NCBI GenBank assembly: GCA_937973965.1
Contig: CALJJQ010000098.1
Location: forward strand, 1-49,787
Source of the DNA: an uncultured Calothrix sp.
GTDB taxonomy: Bacteria > Cyanobacteriota > Cyanobacteriia > Cyanobacteriales > Nostocaceae
DNA length: 49,787 nt
Direction: 5' to 3'
Numbering within the stretch: position 1 is the first letter of the stretch; every line of letters starts with the position of its first letter. Of this stretch, positions 28,208 through 37,009 are shown piece by piece. The notes beneath the pieces are model-generated. The model was not told the origin of the DNA, did no database searches, and saw only the letters and a list, made by a program, of their open reading frames with translations. A program made the translations under genes and the position numbers.

Positions 28208-28720
28208 GTTTGGCGATTAATCCCTGATGCTAGCGTTCCCCAAAAACCGACGACAAAACAGCACCACACGTAAATTAGTAATGACGTGGGTACAATTTGG
28301 GAAAGATTATATTTATTTATAGGTTAGGAGTCAGTGCAGTTATAGATTGGCTGCCGATCCATTTCCTGGAGTGGAGATATTGATTTTTCGTCGTTCAAAT
28401 ATTAAACGACAAAACAGACATCTTGCCAAGCTAATTTTTCTCTCCTGATGCAAATTGTGATAATCCGAAATCTATTGCTGCTAAATTGAAAAGTTGTGTG
28501 ACGAATTTCAACAAACAAGACCCTATACTCCAGATTAATATTAATAGGTGAAGAAAAGTTCGTAGTAGCGCTCTATAGGAAAGCTGTTTCGCAGCTAGAG
28601 TTCCCTTTGGGGTTGCCAAACTAACTACCCACTCAAACAGAAGTAAAACGAGATAACACCTGAATCTTCCATTCCTGATAAAGCTTGAACTATACTGTCA
28701 TAGAAATCCTCGTTTGGAAA
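28208..28720. other. Spacer before the tnpB relic
   Basis: No gene is supported in these roughly 500 bases. A short inverted repeat surrounds 28575-28600 (GAAAGCTGTTTCGCAGCT region). The right side passes into the left end of an IS200/IS605-type relic. Confidence 0.4.
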
Positions 28721-29117
28721 CCCACTCCTTTTAGGGATGGGAGGAAAAACAGGAACATGCAAAGTTCCACGTTGTCTCAAGTCGGCGAAGCCGACCACGA
28801 CAGTGGCTTGTGAAATTGTGCTACGCTGGGATGAGTTTTTAAAGGTCTGCGGTGCAAGCTATATCTGTAAAATGCAAGCTTCAAGTACCTACAGAGTTGC
28901 GTTCTCAAATAGACCGCACTTTGCAAGGCTTTGCTGATGCTTGCAACCAGATATACGAGGTTGCAAAACGCGAGAACTGCTGGAACACAACCAAGCTTCA
29001 CCACAAAGTTTATAAACCAGTTCGTGAATCGACAGGATTGAAAGCAAATCATGTTTGTCAAGCAATCCGTCGCGTAATTGGTAACGCTAAAGATACCACT
29101 GCTTACACACTGTATTT
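28721..29117 (+). mobile_element. tnpB: IS200/IS605-type relic with 5' fragment of tnpB
   Basis: A terminal-type hairpin (CCCACTCC/GGGATGGG, 28721-28743) precedes a GTG-started frame at 28852. That frame reads as the N-terminus of an IS605 OrfB/TnpB protein: VQAISVKCKLQVPTELRSQI, GFADACNQIYEVAKREN, NHVCQAIRRVIGNAK. Homology stops after RVIGNAK at about codon 79; the remaining 10 codons and stop are unrelated. The RuvC-like nuclease core is entirely missing, so the protein cannot be a working guide-RNA nuclease. No tnpA is nearby. Confidence 0.82.
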
Positions 29118-29121
29118 ATAG

Positions 29122-29673
29122 CTGGTGACGCAGAAGCGGTTAAATCATTGACGATTTGCTGAACCTGCACCAAGCTATAGGAGAAAGAACAGCTACAGCA
29201 CCCGCATTGCTCATGGGTGAGGGATAAACGTTGAGTAAAGGGTTGATTTTCCCCATACTCCCGACTCCCTGACTTGAAAGTGATGAGGGAATAGTGGCTG
29301 TAAGCTATCAGCTTTTTTGAAGATGCATAGCGGCCAACATCTGCGTCCATAGATAAATCCTACAGCCTTCATCTGCATTTCTGACAAGTAGTGAGTGATA
29401 AGCGTTGTTGAGCAATGGTTTGTCACTTGAAGACACTGGGTGATTTATTTATGGGTTATTCTGGATTCTAGGTTTTAACACCTGTGGAATAACTTTGGTT
29501 TCAGTATACGGAAATCTTTGATTTGGTGACGTAACTAATGTATATATCATGCAGTTGCGCCACTAATCATAGACTTACTTGTCAAAATACTCAAAATATG
29601 AGATTGATTTCATCTTTAAATAGTTATATCTAAACTAAACTAACTTCGTTGCAGCCGCACAAGGTATATATAA
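29122..29673. other. Spacer between tnpB relic and DUF3038 gene
   Basis: No supported gene. Short reverse-strand frames (29087-29426) have a Cys-rich HEQCGCCSCSF stretch, but no ribosome binding site or recognisable family. CCCGACTCCC heptamers occur at about 29262-29275. Confidence 0.4.
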
Positions 29674-30303
29674 ATGAATGTTTCTGCTAGTTTAACGCCC
29701 TATAATGAAAGTCCAACCCCCAAGGCTTTACCGATGATTTTGGACACCCTACCCGAACCCGCAATTGAAGGACAAATTTGTCCGCGACGTGCGCGTTTGC
29801 AAATTGACTTGCTGTTATTGGCAATCGAAGCTTTGGAATTGGAGGGTTCAGAGGCGATTTTAGTTTTTGCTCAAGAATTAGACCTAAAGGAAATTATCCG
29901 CGATCGCGTGAATCTGTGGCGGATGCGTAGCACAAATCCCATGCGTCGAGTGAGTATCCGTCGTCCGCTCAAAATCCTTGAAGCAAAGGCTTTAGTCATC
30001 ATAACCTGTTACATTGCCCGAAGACTGACGGTGACTATTCGCCAATTACTGATGATTCACCAACAACTGTTGGATAAACAAATTCCCCTGGAACAAAATT
30101 TACGTTTATCCAACTACTTAGAAAGATTCCGAGTACATTTTAAAAGCCGGATGAATCCGCGACGCATGGGTGCGTATGCTCTCACCAGCGATGAAAAAAT
30201 CGATGAGTTGGCAATAGATTTGCTTGGAAAGTTATTATTCTGTACGGGAACCGCAGGAATGCAACGGTTTTGGATTAGTCTTTTTGACGGGGAAGTAGAA
30301 TGA
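29674..30303 (+). CDS. DUF3038-domain protein
   Basis: This 209-aa protein matches the cyanobacterial DUF3038 family by its pattern: CPRRARLQIDLLLLAIEALE, then NLWRMRSTNPMRR, with a helical C-terminal half. It is mostly helical and probably soluble. Function is unknown. Its TGA overlaps the ATG of the DUF4335 gene (30300-30303), so the two are translationally coupled and probably act together. The family is conserved in cyanobacteria, which suggests a housekeeping role (inference). The upstream region is AT-rich without a strong Shine-Dalgarno. Confidence 0.82.
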   Translation: MNVSASLTPYNESPTPKALPMILDTLPEPAIEGQICPRRARLQIDLLLLAIEALELEGSEAILVFAQELDLKEIIRDRVNLWRMRSTNPMRRVSIRRPLKILEAKALVIITCYIARRLTVTIRQLLMIHQQLLDKQIPLEQNLRLSNYLERFRVHFKSRMNPRRMGAYALTSDEKIDELAIDLLGKLLFCTGTAGMQRFWISLFDGEVE

Positions 30304-31733
30304 ATATTCAGAGAAAATATAGTTTACCCAATTGTACATTGCTCCTAGAAGGGCTGAGTGATGCTACCAAAATCACCCATTTCCAGGAAATGCGTCCAGA
30401 ATTGTCGATTCTCGTGAATGCCGAATGTCACATCTCCGGTTATCAACAGCCGATTTCTGGGGGAAGGGACTTTTTTGAGAGCTTAGTACGCGCTGTTAAC
30501 GCCTATGCCCAGGAATTTTTCAGCCATATACCCAATCCGAACTTAGGCGATCGCGAATCGGAATTAGTGCAAATTCAGGCTGTTAACAATAATTGCCATC
30601 GCTTAATAGTTCGTAATCATACTGATACCGTTGCCGATCACAATTCGGCGATCGCAATGGATTTGAATACAGTCCAATTATTCGATCTAGTTGAAGCCGT
30701 TGACCAATTTTTCGCGGATACACAAACACTTCCAGAATTAATTTTGCAAATTCAATCCGCTCCTCGACGTTACGGTGCAAGTAGTGAAGCCCTAATCCAG
30801 CAAGCAGTTCCTGCGACCATCGGTGTATCCAGTTTAGCCGCAGCCGCTTTGGCCTTCGCAATGCTACCCGCCCCCGAAGTCCGTCCTCCCCAACCCCAAA
30901 CCCAAGAAGAATCAGCGAATCCAACTGCCACCACCGCCACTCCTTCCCCCACTACGGAAACAGATGCATCCGCAAATACACCCACTCCCGATGCTACTAC
31001 CATTGCTGATAATCCCACCTTCACAGACACCCCTGATGTCAAAGACCTGGAAGCTCTACTCCGCACAGTCCCAGAAATTACTGACCCCTCCCAACTTAAA
31101 GCCCTAAATCGTCAAGTTTATAACCGCATTAATCCCCTGTGGACAAACCGGGGTGGACTACCCCAAGATGTAGTATATCGGGTCGGAGTCGCAGCCGATG
31201 GCACCCTCGTTGCTTACAAACCAACCAACAAGGTTGCTGAAGATGTTGTCGCTCAAACCCCCTTAAAAGAGCTTTTATTCAAATCCGCAAACCAAAAACC
31301 TGCCGGGAATGAACCAATAGCTCAGTATAAAGTGGTATTTCGTCGCAACGGTATCCTCGAAGTCAGTCCCTGGAACGGTTACTCCAGCACCCCGAAAGTA
31401 ATCGGTGAAAAAATTACCGAAGCCAATCAGTTACAAGAACTCAGTAAAAAACTTTACGATAATATCCGCAGCAAATGGTCTGGAACTCCTCGATTTAGAG
31501 GTGATTTAAAATATCGCGTTGCCGTCAACAAAGATGGTGTCATCGCCGATTATGAACCCTTAAATAGCGGTGCATTTGATTATTATCGAGAAACACCATT
31601 ACCAACAATGTTTCAAGAAGTTTACGGTGATAATACTGCCGCAGCCAACACAAAACAACCCCTAGCCCACTATCAAGTCACCTTTAAACCCAGTGGTCAA
31701 CTCGAAATTGAAAATTGGCAAGGTTATAGGTAA
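30300..31733 (+). CDS. DUF4335-domain protein with duplicated C-terminal module
   Basis: The 477-aa protein starts with the DUF4335 region (YSLPNCTLLLEGLSD, about 1-150). A hydrophobic stretch (VPATIGVSSLAAAALAFAML, about 170-190) may anchor it in a membrane. A Thr/Pro-rich linker (195-245) and two related modules of about 110 residues follow. Module 1 has LKALNRQVYNRINPLW, YRVGVAADGTLVAY and YKVVFRRNGILEVSPWNGY; module 2 has LQELSKKLYDNIRSKW, YRVAVNKDGVIADY and YQVTFKPSGQLEIENWQGY. Function is unknown. Coupling to the DUF3038 gene suggests a shared complex. A hairpin follows the stop. Confidence 0.82.
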   Translation: MNIQRKYSLPNCTLLLEGLSDATKITHFQEMRPELSILVNAECHISGYQQPISGGRDFFESLVRAVNAYAQEFFSHIPNPNLGDRESELVQIQAVNNNCHRLIVRNHTDTVADHNSAIAMDLNTVQLFDLVEAVDQFFADTQTLPELILQIQSAPRRYGASSEALIQQAVPATIGVSSLAAAALAFAMLPAPEVRPPQPQTQEESANPTATTATPSPTTETDASANTPTPDATTIADNPTFTDTPDVKDLEALLRTVPEITDPSQLKALNRQVYNRINPLWTNRGGLPQDVVYRVGVAADGTLVAYKPTNKVAEDVVAQTPLKELLFKSANQKPAGNEPIAQYKVVFRRNGILEVSPWNGYSSTPKVIGEKITEANQLQELSKKLYDNIRSKWSGTPRFRGDLKYRVAVNKDGVIADYEPLNSGAFDYYRETPLPTMFQEVYGDNTAAANTKQPLAHYQVTFKPSGQLEIENWQGYR

Positions 31734-31764
31734 AGCTTACCTCAATCTGAAGTTGATTTTTGTG

Positions 31765-31785
31765 GAACAGGCTTCTAGCCTGTTC
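31765..31785 (+). terminator. Hairpin after the DUF3038-DUF4335 operon
   Basis: GAACAGGCT and AGCCTGTTC pair around TCT, 32 bases after the stop, followed by TATGCTTTTATTT. This is a plausible intrinsic terminator with a broken T-tract. Confidence 0.65.
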
Positions 31786-31799
31786 TATGCTTTTATTTA

Positions 31800-31939
31800 G
31801 GGCTTGCTGAAAAATGGTACAGACACGATGTATCGCGTCTCTATATATTGCAAGAATTAGAGGGTATTGTAGTCACCAAAAGTTCAAAAAAATAGGCGTA
31901 TAAAGCTCAAAAACCTTGCATCTGTATTTTTTAGAGCCG
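31800..31939. repeat. 140-bp dispersed repeat, copy A
   Basis: It matches 34778-34917 in the same orientation over its full length. Shared blocks are TGCTGAAAAAT/CGCTGAAAAAT, the palindrome at 31821-31840 (GAC(A)CGAT ... TATCGCGTCTCTATAT), TAGTCAC, AATAGGCGTA and AAAACCTTGCATCT. No coding sequence. Confidence 0.8.
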
Positions 31940-32467
31940 TAGACGTGCGTAACTCGGCTAGTCTGCGACCTATGGTACACTGCTTTGTAACAAGCTTGCT
32001 ACGTAGAGATAACTGGAAGTTTTAGGTACTTGTGAAAAATCTGTGATAAGTAGCTTCAGAAATCCAACCAGATTCCCTATATATTCGCCATCGGTTAGCA
32101 GAAATCCAAAGTTTGTTTTGAATACCAATAATATTTAATCAATACATATCGCAACCCGATTTCAATTGTGAGAAATATCGGCTTTGGCTGTACCCTGCGG
32201 ACTTCTCGCAGAGAAACCGCCCTAAACCTAGGGTAGTCAACGGTTAACAGTCAACAACCCTACATGTAAACTTAACGGATTGCAATATCTCTAATCCCTA
32301 ACTATTGCAAATCTGATATCAGAGTATGAATTAATACGAAAAACGGTACGTAAATTTGCAAATAATCCAAAATACGCACCGAAAATTTAAGAGTAGGTAA
32401 ACAATCAACTTCTGTAATCATTTTGTGCGAAATTAAAAGTGTATAGCTCATCGTCAACAGTACTTTC
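31940..32467. other. Spacer before the TPR gene
   Basis: No gene seen. It carries the second copy (32168-32258) of the repeat at 13907-14003, sharing GAAAAATATCGG-like, GCTGTACCCT and the block GTCAACGGTTAACAGTCAAC. Confidence 0.5.
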
Positions 32468-32938
32468 ATGGATTCTTTATTTATCAATTCTTTACTTGAA
32501 GACTTGAAAAACCCAAATGAATCAGTACGGGAACTCGCAACCCGTAAATTATGGCGAATTTGGTTTCAACAAAAGGGTATCTATGGTCTGGAAATGATTG
32601 ACCGTAGTCAAAAGTTATTGGATGCAGATAAGGTCGCAGAAGCGGAACAGGTGTTAAATGAATTAATTAGTGACCAACCAGATTTTGCTGAAGCTTGGAA
32701 TCGCAGGGGGTTTTTATACTATACAATTGGTGAGTACCAAAAATCCCTCCTGGATTGTCAAAAAGTAATTGAATTAAACTCCTTCCATTTCGGTGCATTT
32801 CACGGTATGGGTTTATGTTATGCTGCCCTCGGTCAGTACGTAGAGGCAATACAATCCTTCCGTCGAGCTTTAGCTATTCAACCCTATTCTTTAGTGAATC
32901 AAAAATTGATTTTAGAATGTACAATGCGTTTGAGTTGA
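32468..32938 (+). CDS. Tetratricopeptide repeat protein
   Basis: The 156-aa protein has about three TPR units: EAEQVLNELISDQPDFAEAW, RRGFLYYTIGEYQKSLLDC with its partner helix, and GMGLCYAALGQYVEAIQSFR followed by RALAIQP. The first 45 residues form a separate helical segment (LLEDLKNPNESVRELATRKL) resembling a HEAT-like helix. No signal peptide is visible. TPR proteins serve as binding scaffolds; the partner is unknown. It is a single gene with repeat-rich spacers on both sides. Confidence 0.82.
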   Translation: MDSLFINSLLEDLKNPNESVRELATRKLWRIWFQQKGIYGLEMIDRSQKLLDADKVAEAEQVLNELISDQPDFAEAWNRRGFLYYTIGEYQKSLLDCQKVIELNSFHFGAFHGMGLCYAALGQYVEAIQSFRRALAIQPYSLVNQKLILECTMRLS

Positions 32939-33378
32939 TATGATAAGAATGCAATCTGCATAAATCACTGATAAATCCGCATAATACTTATTTAGCAAAC
33001 TCGATAATATGATAATTGCCCTTCAAATATGGCAAATGTTCCTACTTTCCGCCAGTACTCGAACTGAATTATTTTGTCATTTAAAGTAACATTATATACT
33101 CACTATTACCGCATCTTGGAAACCTGTACTTCAACAGGGGAATTCACATTTTGTAATACTTATAAGCTATTTTCGACAACATAAGTTCTCAGGGGTTTGT
33201 AGTTGTGGCTATAACCCCGAAAAAGCTTTAAGATAAAGGCGATAAAGCGCTAGCTAATACGTGCTTTTTTTAACCCATCAAAATCAAAGTATGATTAAAC
33301 CACCTCCACAAAATCAAAACATAATAAACTAGTATAAAGACGATTTTCTTTTCTTTATTCCCAAACCCAAATTCTGCC
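32939..33378. other. Spacer with degenerate repeat
   Basis: No gene seen. 33175-33292 resembles 14525-14640 (ACAACATAAGTTCT, AGGGGTTTGTA, TTGTGGCT, CCATCAAAATCAA). Its right part (AAAGCGCTA ... TACGTGC ... ACCCATCA) resembles 40857-40895. Confidence 0.5.
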
Positions 33379-34719
33379 ATGTCCACCCCATTCGACCTAG
33401 ATGCATTTACCAAGACTATGACAGAAATGGGAATAGAAGTGATTACTGATACTCAGCAGATAGGTAAACTATCCCAGGATTATCATACCTTCAGTCCCAT
33501 TCTCACGGCTAAATTGGCAGGTAAAATTGCTGATATTGTCGTGCGTCCTGCCAATCTGCAACAAGTACTCAATCTAGCGAAAATTTGTGTGGCATACCGC
33601 ACCCCAGTTACGGTACGTGGAGCTGGTACAGGTAACTACGGACAGTGTGTACCCTTGTATGGTGGTGTTGTCATTGACATGACCAAAATGCAGGATGTGT
33701 GTTGGGTAAAACCAGGAATTGCCAGGGCACAGGCAGGAATTAGATTGGCTGCATTAGATAAAATAACACGGGAAACCTCCTGGGAATTACGGATGGTTCC
33801 ATCTACCTATCGAACTGCAACTTTGGGTGGATTTATTGCTGGAGGAAGTGGGGGAATTGGTTCAGTGCAATATGGTTTATTGCGCGATCGCGGTAATCTT
33901 TTAGGTTTACAGGTGGTAACCTTGGAGGATGAACCCCGTGTTATCGAGTTACGGGGTGATGATGTTCAAAAGGTTAACCACGCTTGGGGAATTAACGGTA
34001 TAATTACGGAGGTGGAAATCCCCCTTGCTCCTGCCTATCCCTGGGCGGAGGTGATTATCACCTTTGCGGATTTCCTATCGGCACTTCGGTTTGGGCAAAA
34101 GTTAGCTCAGGCTGACGGTATGGTCAAAAAAGAAATTGGTGTTTTTGCCGCACCCATACCTAACTATTTTACAGCCCTAGGTTCATATATTGGAGATGGG
34201 CAACATGCGGTTTTGTCAATTATTGCCGAATCCTGTTTAGATTTTGTCACTAGTTTAGTGCAGCAGTATCAGGGTGAAATTACCTGTCAAAAACCCGCTT
34301 CGGCTAGTGGTAAGGGTATAAATTTAGGCGAGTATACCTGGAATCACACCACACTCCACGCTCGTAGCAGTGATAATTCTATTACCTATTTACAAAGTAT
34401 TTTCCCCAGTGACAATTTCCAAACCATTGAACACATGTACAATCACTTTGGAGACGAGGTGATGATGCATCTAGAGTTTATTCGCGTAGAGGGAAATATC
34501 GCCAATCCCGGTCTACAACTTGTTCGTTATACCAGCGAAGACCGATTAAACGAGATTATTCACTACCACGAGCAACACGGTGTATTTATCGCCAATCCCC
34601 ACAGCTATCTTATTGAAGAAGGGTGGAAGCGGTCTATTGATCCAGAACATATTGAGTTTAAGCGAATGGTAGACCCCTATAACTTGATGAATCCAGGGAA
34701 AACAATTTTGGAATTTTAG
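33379..34719 (+). CDS. FAD-linked oxidase (FAD_binding_4/GlcD-like)
   Basis: The 446-aa protein has a PCMH-type FAD-binding domain (about 40-215) with RGAGTGNYGQCVPLYGG and GGFIAGGSGGIGS, which bind the FAD diphosphate and isoalloxazine regions. A C-terminal substrate/cap domain ends MVDPYNLMNPGKTI, the characteristic DPxxxxNPGK end of glycolate- and lactate-oxidase-like proteins. No Fe-S subunit gene is adjacent. The substrate is probably a 2-hydroxy acid or similar (inference). The ATG at 33379 begins the conserved protein. The stop codon runs directly into a composite CCAAAAT element. Confidence 0.82.
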   Translation: MSTPFDLDAFTKTMTEMGIEVITDTQQIGKLSQDYHTFSPILTAKLAGKIADIVVRPANLQQVLNLAKICVAYRTPVTVRGAGTGNYGQCVPLYGGVVIDMTKMQDVCWVKPGIARAQAGIRLAALDKITRETSWELRMVPSTYRTATLGGFIAGGSGGIGSVQYGLLRDRGNLLGLQVVTLEDEPRVIELRGDDVQKVNHAWGINGIITEVEIPLAPAYPWAEVIITFADFLSALRFGQKLAQADGMVKKEIGVFAAPIPNYFTALGSYIGDGQHAVLSIIAESCLDFVTSLVQQYQGEITCQKPASASGKGINLGEYTWNHTTLHARSSDNSITYLQSIFPSDNFQTIEHMYNHFGDEVMMHLEFIRVEGNIANPGLQLVRYTSEDRLNEIIHYHEQHGVFIANPHSYLIEEGWKRSIDPEHIEFKRMVDPYNLMNPGKTILEF

Positions 34720-34771
34720 ATTTTGGATTACCCTTCGGTCGATCCGCTACGCGTCTATGGATTTTGGATTT
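34718..34771. repeat. Composite CCAAAAT-flanked element, inverted copy
   Basis: On the reverse strand it reads heptamers, CATAGACGCGTAGCGGATCG, ACCGAAGGGTAAT, heptamers. It matches the elements at 2354-2409 and 10806-10876. It begins inside the stop codon of the FAD oxidase gene. Confidence 0.8.
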
Positions 34772-34777
34772 GAAATC

Positions 34778-34917
34778 GGGTTCGCTGAAAAATAGTAAAG
34801 ACGCGATATTTCGCGTCTCTATATTTTACAAGGGATTGAGGATATTTTAGTCACAAAAAGTGCTTTCCAAATAGGCGTACAAAGTGCAAAAACCTTGCAT
34901 CTATAGTTTTTTGAAGC
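34778..34917. repeat. 140-bp dispersed repeat, copy B
   Basis: It matches copy A at 31800-31939 (see there) and includes the palindrome AGACGCGATA/TTTCGCGTCT at 34799-34818. Confidence 0.8.
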
Positions 34918-34984
34918 CAAGCCAAAGTGGAATTATTGAGTTAAAACTACTCCCTACTCCCTACCCTCCCTATCTTCATGTCTC

Positions 34985-36736
34985 CTACTTTCCAGCTAAA
35001 ACATCAGAAATATCCTGTTCTCGAAGTAACTTACCTAGAGATAATTGATTATGATTATTATTTTGACTAGGGAGGGTGGTTTTGAATTGAGATTTCGGGA
35101 TATTCTCAGTCGCAGATTGGTAATCATCACGCAAGACAGCGACTAATTGACGATATAAATCTGGATTAGTAGTGAGATGAAATGCTAATTCTTGACCAAC
35201 TTGCTTTAATTTGGCTTCTAAATCGGTTTCCGGTACTTCTAATAGTTCTGCTAGTATTACTCGCAATTTTGACCTATCAATCGCGGTCTTCTCTGAGGTT
35301 GGGGAATCAACCATCACGGATTCAAACAAATGCATAAAAGTCTCCCATTCCCCACTATCAATGGGTGTATGCTGTTGAAGGGCAAATGCAGGAGGTCTGA
35401 CTGCTTGATGGACATAATCTGGTAGGGGTGCAGCTAATAACTTTTCTGTATTCACAATTCCAGCACCAAAGCGATTAGGTCTCCAGGTGGGGAATTTTTC
35501 ACAGCTATCCCGCAATAACTGGTTAAAAATAAACGGTATTTTTTCCTCGCCATAGCGGGCAATTAAATTATCTCGGCCGTGGTATGATAACCAAAGGGCA
35601 GCCACGCCGGCGACGATGGGGGCTGAAAAAGAGGTTCCCGAATCCTGTTCAATGTTGAAAGTAAATTCGCCATTGGCGTTTTTGCGGGTTTTGGCGTGCC
35701 ACAGGGACTCTCCAGGGGCTGTCACATCCACTTGTCTACCACGGGAAGCACCCCACCACACTTCACGGCGGATATTGGAACTGGTAACGGCTATTACCTC
35801 ATCGTAAGCTGCTGGATAGACAACGTAGGGAACCATTGTTCCAGCCGCAGCGACGATGATGACACCTCGTTTTTGGGCATAGAGGATAGCACTACGTAAA
35901 CGTTGGTTAGCAAAGGCTGTGCCCAGACTAATTGTAATGATATGGCAGCCTTGGTCGGTAGCATATTCAATCGCTTCAGCCAGGTTACGTACACTTAAAA
36001 GTACAACTGAATAGGTGACTCGTAGGGGTAATAATTTGGCTCCAGGTGCAACACCGACAACGTATTTACCGTTAGGGTAGGTAGCTTGGGGTCCAGGGGG
36101 ACTGATAGCTAAACTTGCAGTTGATGTACCGTGACCAGGATTATTAATAATTTCTCCCCCCGATGTTTCCAGGTTATCTAGGGGTTTCTGGTTAGGTCTG
36201 AGGAAATTAAAGCTTTGCTCTAGAAGTAGATTGGGAATAATTTCTGGGTGTTCCGTGTAGCCAGTATCTGGGTGAGCAATAATGATACCGTGACCAGGTG
36301 GATGGTGGGGGTCGGGAAAATATTTTTGCCAAGCATCCAAAACCCCTATTTGTTGGAGTCCCCAGGTGACATCACTACTTTCTGCGGCAATTTGGTTATT
36401 GAAAATAGCAAAATCAGGTTTTAATCCTGTATCCCAATCACGACGTTCAGGAACCGGGACAGCAAAGAGGGGTTCTGCATCGATGATACCAGGTTGCGAT
36501 CGCAATTCATAGGTTTTATCCCAAGCTTGTTTCACAGAAAGTGCATCATCACCCTTGGTAATTTCAAATTCGGTCGTACTATCACCAATAGGTTTGATTT
36601 GCCAATCCGCACCCAAGATTTTACGGATAATATCCTCACATCTTGTTGCTAAACCAGGTCTGACCATTTGTAGGAAAAATCCTTCAAATCGACAGCTAGG
36701 AGAGTTAGGGGTGGTTTCTGGTTCTAAAGAGTGCAT
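34985..36736 (-). CDS. S8 (subtilisin-like) serine peptidase homologue
   Basis: The 583-aa protein has no signal peptide and an N-terminal extension of about 120 residues. A subtilase domain (about 125-400) follows: Asp157 in IIIAHPDTGYTEHPEI, His202 in NPGHGTSTASL and Ser369 in SGTSFSAPIVAGVAAL. The region normally holding the oxyanion-hole Asn (AAGN) reads VAAAGTMVPYVVYPA, with Thr300 where Asn is expected. The last 180 residues are an uncharacterised helical tail. The catalytic triad is thus complete, but the oxyanion hole looks altered, so activity may be low or specialised. It stands upstream of no obvious substrate gene. Confidence 0.85.
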   Translation of the reverse strand: MHSLEPETTPNSPSCRFEGFFLQMVRPGLATRCEDIIRKILGADWQIKPIGDSTTEFEITKGDDALSVKQAWDKTYELRSQPGIIDAEPLFAVPVPERRDWDTGLKPDFAIFNNQIAAESSDVTWGLQQIGVLDAWQKYFPDPHHPPGHGIIIAHPDTGYTEHPEIIPNLLLEQSFNFLRPNQKPLDNLETSGGEIINNPGHGTSTASLAISPPGPQATYPNGKYVVGVAPGAKLLPLRVTYSVVLLSVRNLAEAIEYATDQGCHIITISLGTAFANQRLRSAILYAQKRGVIIVAAAGTMVPYVVYPAAYDEVIAVTSSNIRREVWWGASRGRQVDVTAPGESLWHAKTRKNANGEFTFNIEQDSGTSFSAPIVAGVAALWLSYHGRDNLIARYGEEKIPFIFNQLLRDSCEKFPTWRPNRFGAGIVNTEKLLAAPLPDYVHQAVRPPAFALQQHTPIDSGEWETFMHLFESVMVDSPTSEKTAIDRSKLRVILAELLEVPETDLEAKLKQVGQELAFHLTTNPDLYRQLVAVLRDDYQSATENIPKSQFKTTLPSQNNNHNQLSLGKLLREQDISDVLAGK

Positions 36737-36785
36737 ATTTGTATATAGTAATCCTCTACAAATTACAAATTAAGAATTAAAAATC

Positions 36786-36957
36786 ACGTAGCTTCCTTCC
36801 CGCGTAGCGGGTATTACGTAGACGCGAAGCGGCTTGCCGTAGGCTATTACGTAGCTTGCTTCCCGCGTAGCGGGTATTACAAATTACGTACGCGAAGCGT
36901 TGCCGCAGGCTATTACAAATTACGTACGCGAAGCGTTGCCGCAGGCTATTACAAATT
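36786..36957. repeat. Tandem array of 36-bp palindrome-bearing repeats
   Basis: There are five units. The last two (36886-36921 and 36922-36957) are identical 36-mers containing ACGTACGCGAAGCGTTGCCG, then CAGGCTATTACAAATT. Earlier units are variants with GCTTCCCGCGTAGCGGG or GACGCGAAGCGGCTTGCCG. Every unit holds a short GC-rich inverted repeat and a TATTAC joint. A solitary unit occurs at 11642-11679. The array lies between ndbB and the subtilase gene; it is not a CRISPR because there are no unique spacers. Confidence 0.9.
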
Positions 36958-37009
36958 AGAACATCCCCAACCCATTCCCAATTTAACAAGCAATACTCCA
37001 GAAGAATCG

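Noticed and set aside
28777-29426. Reverse frames around the tnpB relic, including a Cys-rich HEQCGCCSCSF stretch
   Set aside because: No ribosome binding site, no recognised family, and overlap with repeat and tnpB DNA. Noted but not called as a gene.
36786-36957. CRISPR array
   Set aside because: Units are directly adjacent with no unique spacers, and no cas genes are in the window.
36777-36989. 70-codon reverse frame with NSLRQRFAYVI repeats
   Set aside because: It consists entirely of the tandem palindromic repeat array and has no protein-like composition.
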